Shown here one piece after another: positions 62,277 to 64,000 of a stretch of DNA of 64,000 bases (positions within the stretch are counted from its first letter, which is position 1; the number at the start of each line of letters is the position of its first letter). The translations under genes were made by a program, and so were the position numbers. The notes below the pieces were generated by a model. The model saw nothing but the letters and a program-made list of their open reading frames with translations, was not told the DNA's origin and searched no databases. Source of the DNA: Paludisphaera rhizosphaerae (GTDB lineage Bacteria; Planctomycetota; Planctomycetia; Isosphaerales; Isosphaeraceae). The stretch spans positions 1 through 64,000 of the forward strand of contig NZ_JAALCR010000012.1 in NCBI RefSeq assembly GCF_011065895.1. Reading direction: 5' to 3'.

Positions 62277-62758
62277 TCTTGATGTACCACCAGGTGCAAG
62301 AGGATTGATCACGCCTGCATCTTGAACGGGTCGCCCCCGATCGACAAGCCCATCCGGGTCCGTCACCCTCGGCGATCCGTTGCAGCAGGCCCAAAGCCCG
62401 CCAGGAATAACAACGCTTAAGAATCGAGCCAGGGACTCGGAAAAGAGTCGTCCAGCGGTCCATGTGGATTCGAGGAATCATGCGATGCCGCGACAATCGG
62501 CCGCAAAGCGCATGCCACCGCTCAAATAGGCAACCTGGAGCGTATCGAACCGCAATTATGTGAACCTGGAAAGTTTCTTCAGCCGACACCTCGCCATTCT
62601 TGACGGGGCATCGCCCGAGGAATGGAAGAAGTTGCCCAGCGACGTGGCAAACGAGTGATTGAATGGACTTGTTTGCGGATCGTCCGCTCGCCAAACTCCT
62701 GGAGATTCGGCCTCGGATGCTTGAAGGTGCAAGAAATCGACCGACTCGAGGACTTGAG
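62277..62758. other. Intergenic region, no gene seen
   Basis: About 480 bases between the ferrochelatase gene (minus) and a divergent membrane protein gene (plus). A frame from 62663 leads into the downstream gene but has a poor start. No strong hairpin or repeat was noticed. Confidence 0.4.
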
Positions 62759-63646
62759 ATGTCGACGGAAGGGAAGCCAGCCCCGAGCAAGAGGCTGGGG
62801 TGCTGGGCGCCGAGCGTGTTGGTCGTCAGTCTGACCGTTCTTCAGGTGAGCGACAGTTCCCTATCGGTTGGGGCCGTTCTCCGGGCTCTGGCGATCTCCG
62901 TCGGCTGCCTGGTGGTGTTCACGGCCGCCGTGTTGACGTTCGCCATGGTCAGGGCAGCGCTGCAGAATCGTCGACGGTTTCGCCACCCGGTCGACCCGCA
63001 ACCGGCTTTGACGACGCGCGACGACCCCGACGCCGCCCCAGGGTTCGCGGTCGCGGTCGATCGCATGGCCGCGGCTCTCACTCCTCTGGGCTACTCATCG
63101 CCGGCCTTCCTCAACTGCCAATCCGCCATCGGCCCGATCGTCGTCGCCCTCATGATGAATGAGCGAACGAGAACGGTCGCCCGAATGTCGTCGACTCTCG
63201 GCGGGCAGTCGATCCACCGGATCGTGGGGCCCAGCATTGCGACGGGGTTCGTGGACGACACGCATCATCTGACCTTCCTCCAGTCGGAAACCTATTGCAA
63301 GTTCTCGACATTCCCCCGTCACAAAGGCTCGACCCGCTTGATCGTTCTGGACGTTGACGACCCCGCAGTGGTCCTCCAACTTCACGAGGCGGCCGTCGAG
63401 CGACGCATCACCGGCAGAAGGACGCTGAGCTCCTCCAATCCGGTCGAATTCCAGCGCGAATCCAGCCGCCGCGAATGGGAGGCCCGCGTTCGCGCCGGTG
63501 AAATCGTCCTGGACGGCGACGCCTACCGCATGACCTATCTTTGGACCTTGAAGCTCGCCCTCCAACTGACGCCGCCCATCCCTCAACTTCGCGTTCGCGC
63601 CGCGCGTCGTCGCACGGCGAAGGCCCTCCGTGAGTTGAGCGCCTGA
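62759..63646 (+). CDS. Two-helix membrane protein with soluble C-terminal domain
   Basis: 295 residues from ATG 62759. Two hydrophobic segments near residues 15-30 and 40-64 (SVGAVLRALAISVGCLVVFT, AAVLTFAMV) are followed by about 225 residues of soluble sequence (TPLGYSSPAFLNCQSAIGPIV, then YCKFSTFPRHKGSTRLIVLD). I recognise no family. A longer frame begins at 62663, without a good ribosome site. Function unknown. Confidence 0.65.
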   Translation: MSTEGKPAPSKRLGCWAPSVLVVSLTVLQVSDSSLSVGAVLRALAISVGCLVVFTAAVLTFAMVRAALQNRRRFRHPVDPQPALTTRDDPDAAPGFAVAVDRMAAALTPLGYSSPAFLNCQSAIGPIVVALMMNERTRTVARMSSTLGGQSIHRIVGPSIATGFVDDTHHLTFLQSETYCKFSTFPRHKGSTRLIVLDVDDPAVVLQLHEAAVERRITGRRTLSSSNPVEFQRESSRREWEARVRAGEIVLDGDAYRMTYLWTLKLALQLTPPIPQLRVRAARRRTAKALRELSA

Positions 63647-63679
63647 ACTCCTGAAGCAAGGTCTCGTTGATCCGACGCC

Positions 63680-64000
63680 CTACGGTTTCAGCTCGACGTT
63701 CGAGACGCCCTCGGAGCCCGGATGAAAGACGTTGCCCGAGAAATGCAGTCCGACGGGGGCCGTAGGCCCGCCCTCGACGAGGACGGCGTAACGATACGAG
63801 GGAGCGGCGGCGGGGAGGTCGTCGCGGTCGGACGCGTACACGACGTTCCCCTGGATGACGACGTCGGTCAGCGGGGGGTTGTCGGGGAGCTGGCCGTGGT
63901 CGAAGCGGAGGGGATAGCCGGGATGGCCGCCCCAGATCCATCGGGTGACGCCTCGGCCGAAGTCGCTGATGATGTTGTTGGCGATGATCGAGCCGCCGTC
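63680..64000 (-). CDS. Right-handed beta-helix protein, 3' end (partial)
   Basis: The last 107 codons of a minus-strand gene that continues beyond the window; the stop is TAG at 63682-63680. It reads GSIIANNIISDFGRGVTRW, DVVIQGNVVYASDRDD and VGLHFSGNVFHPG, the N-x-I/V rung pattern of pectate-lyase/NosD-type right-handed beta-helix repeats. Such planctomycete proteins are usually secreted and bind or degrade polysaccharides. The 5' domains are not visible, so no activity can be named. Confidence 0.8.
   Translation of the reverse strand, partial: DGGSIIANNIISDFGRGVTRWIWGGHPGYPLRFDHGQLPDNPPLTDVVIQGNVVYASDRDDLPAAAPSYRYAVLVEGGPTAPVGLHFSGNVFHPGSEGVSNVELKP

Overview
The window is high-GC chromosomal DNA that reads as a planctomycete, most likely of the family Isosphaeraceae. 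The evidence is a set of protein families typical of that phylum: a DUF1592 (Planctomycete cytochrome) and DUF1552 pair, a DUF1559 prepilin-like protein with an H-X9-DG motif, a formylglycine sulfatase, an LEPR-XLL-like N-terminal sorting motif, M56 peptidases fused to carboxypeptidase-regulatory repeats, several ECF sigma factor/anti-sigma pairs, and many secreted proteins. No rRNA, tRNA, CRISPR array or intact insertion sequence was seen.

Layout. 0-8 kb: a SUKH-like protein, a TlpA-type thioredoxin, a sulfatase, an HD hydrolase, a polysaccharide deacetylase, a DUF434 protein, and a divergent SDR/HxlR pair. 8-18 kb: an orphan HlyD-type adaptor behind a tandem BlaI-like dyad, small membrane proteins, a two-domain DUF4142 surface protein, a decayed gene remnant, an acyltransferase, and an operon of ECF sigma, Cys-rich anti-sigma, rhodanese and monoheme protein. 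18-25 kb: a VOC protein and a kdsD-kdsC operon ending in a 1322-residue LptC/LptA-like protein, so this is a Kdo and LPS-export locus. 25-32 kb: blaI-M56 with a tandem duplicate M56 and a leftover blaI 3' end between the copies; secreted MsrA is divergent. 32-36 kb: a candidate structured small RNA with a strong intrinsic terminator, an AlkP-superfamily hydrolase, and a LacD-like aldolase.

36-41 kb is a clearly AT-richer island: a lipoprotein, a DUF1559 prepilin-like protein, a small eight-cysteine secreted protein, a membrane protein, and a membrane-anchored C39-like cysteine peptidase translationally coupled to it. I see this as the best candidate for an undescribed envelope system. 41-56 kb returns to high-GC planctomycete genes: DUF4239, a ceramidase-like enzyme, two glycosyltransferases, hpt, another ECF cassette whose lipoprotein gene carries a REPIN-like element, a DUF433/DUF5615 toxin-antitoxin pair, class I FbaB, the DUF1592/DUF1552 pair, and an SGNH hydrolase. 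56-59.4 kb is a second lower-GC block with a Cap4-type (DUF4297) nuclease and a Rad50/SMC-like ATPase. It resembles Lamassu/DdmABC anti-phage defence without a separate middle subunit. 59.8-64 kb holds a response-regulator/PP2C phosphatase, ferrochelatase, a membrane protein, and the 3' end of a beta-helix protein running off the window.

Start codons were chosen from Shine-Dalgarno spacing, signal peptides and family alignment recalled from memory. No searches were run, so family names rest on motif recognition.
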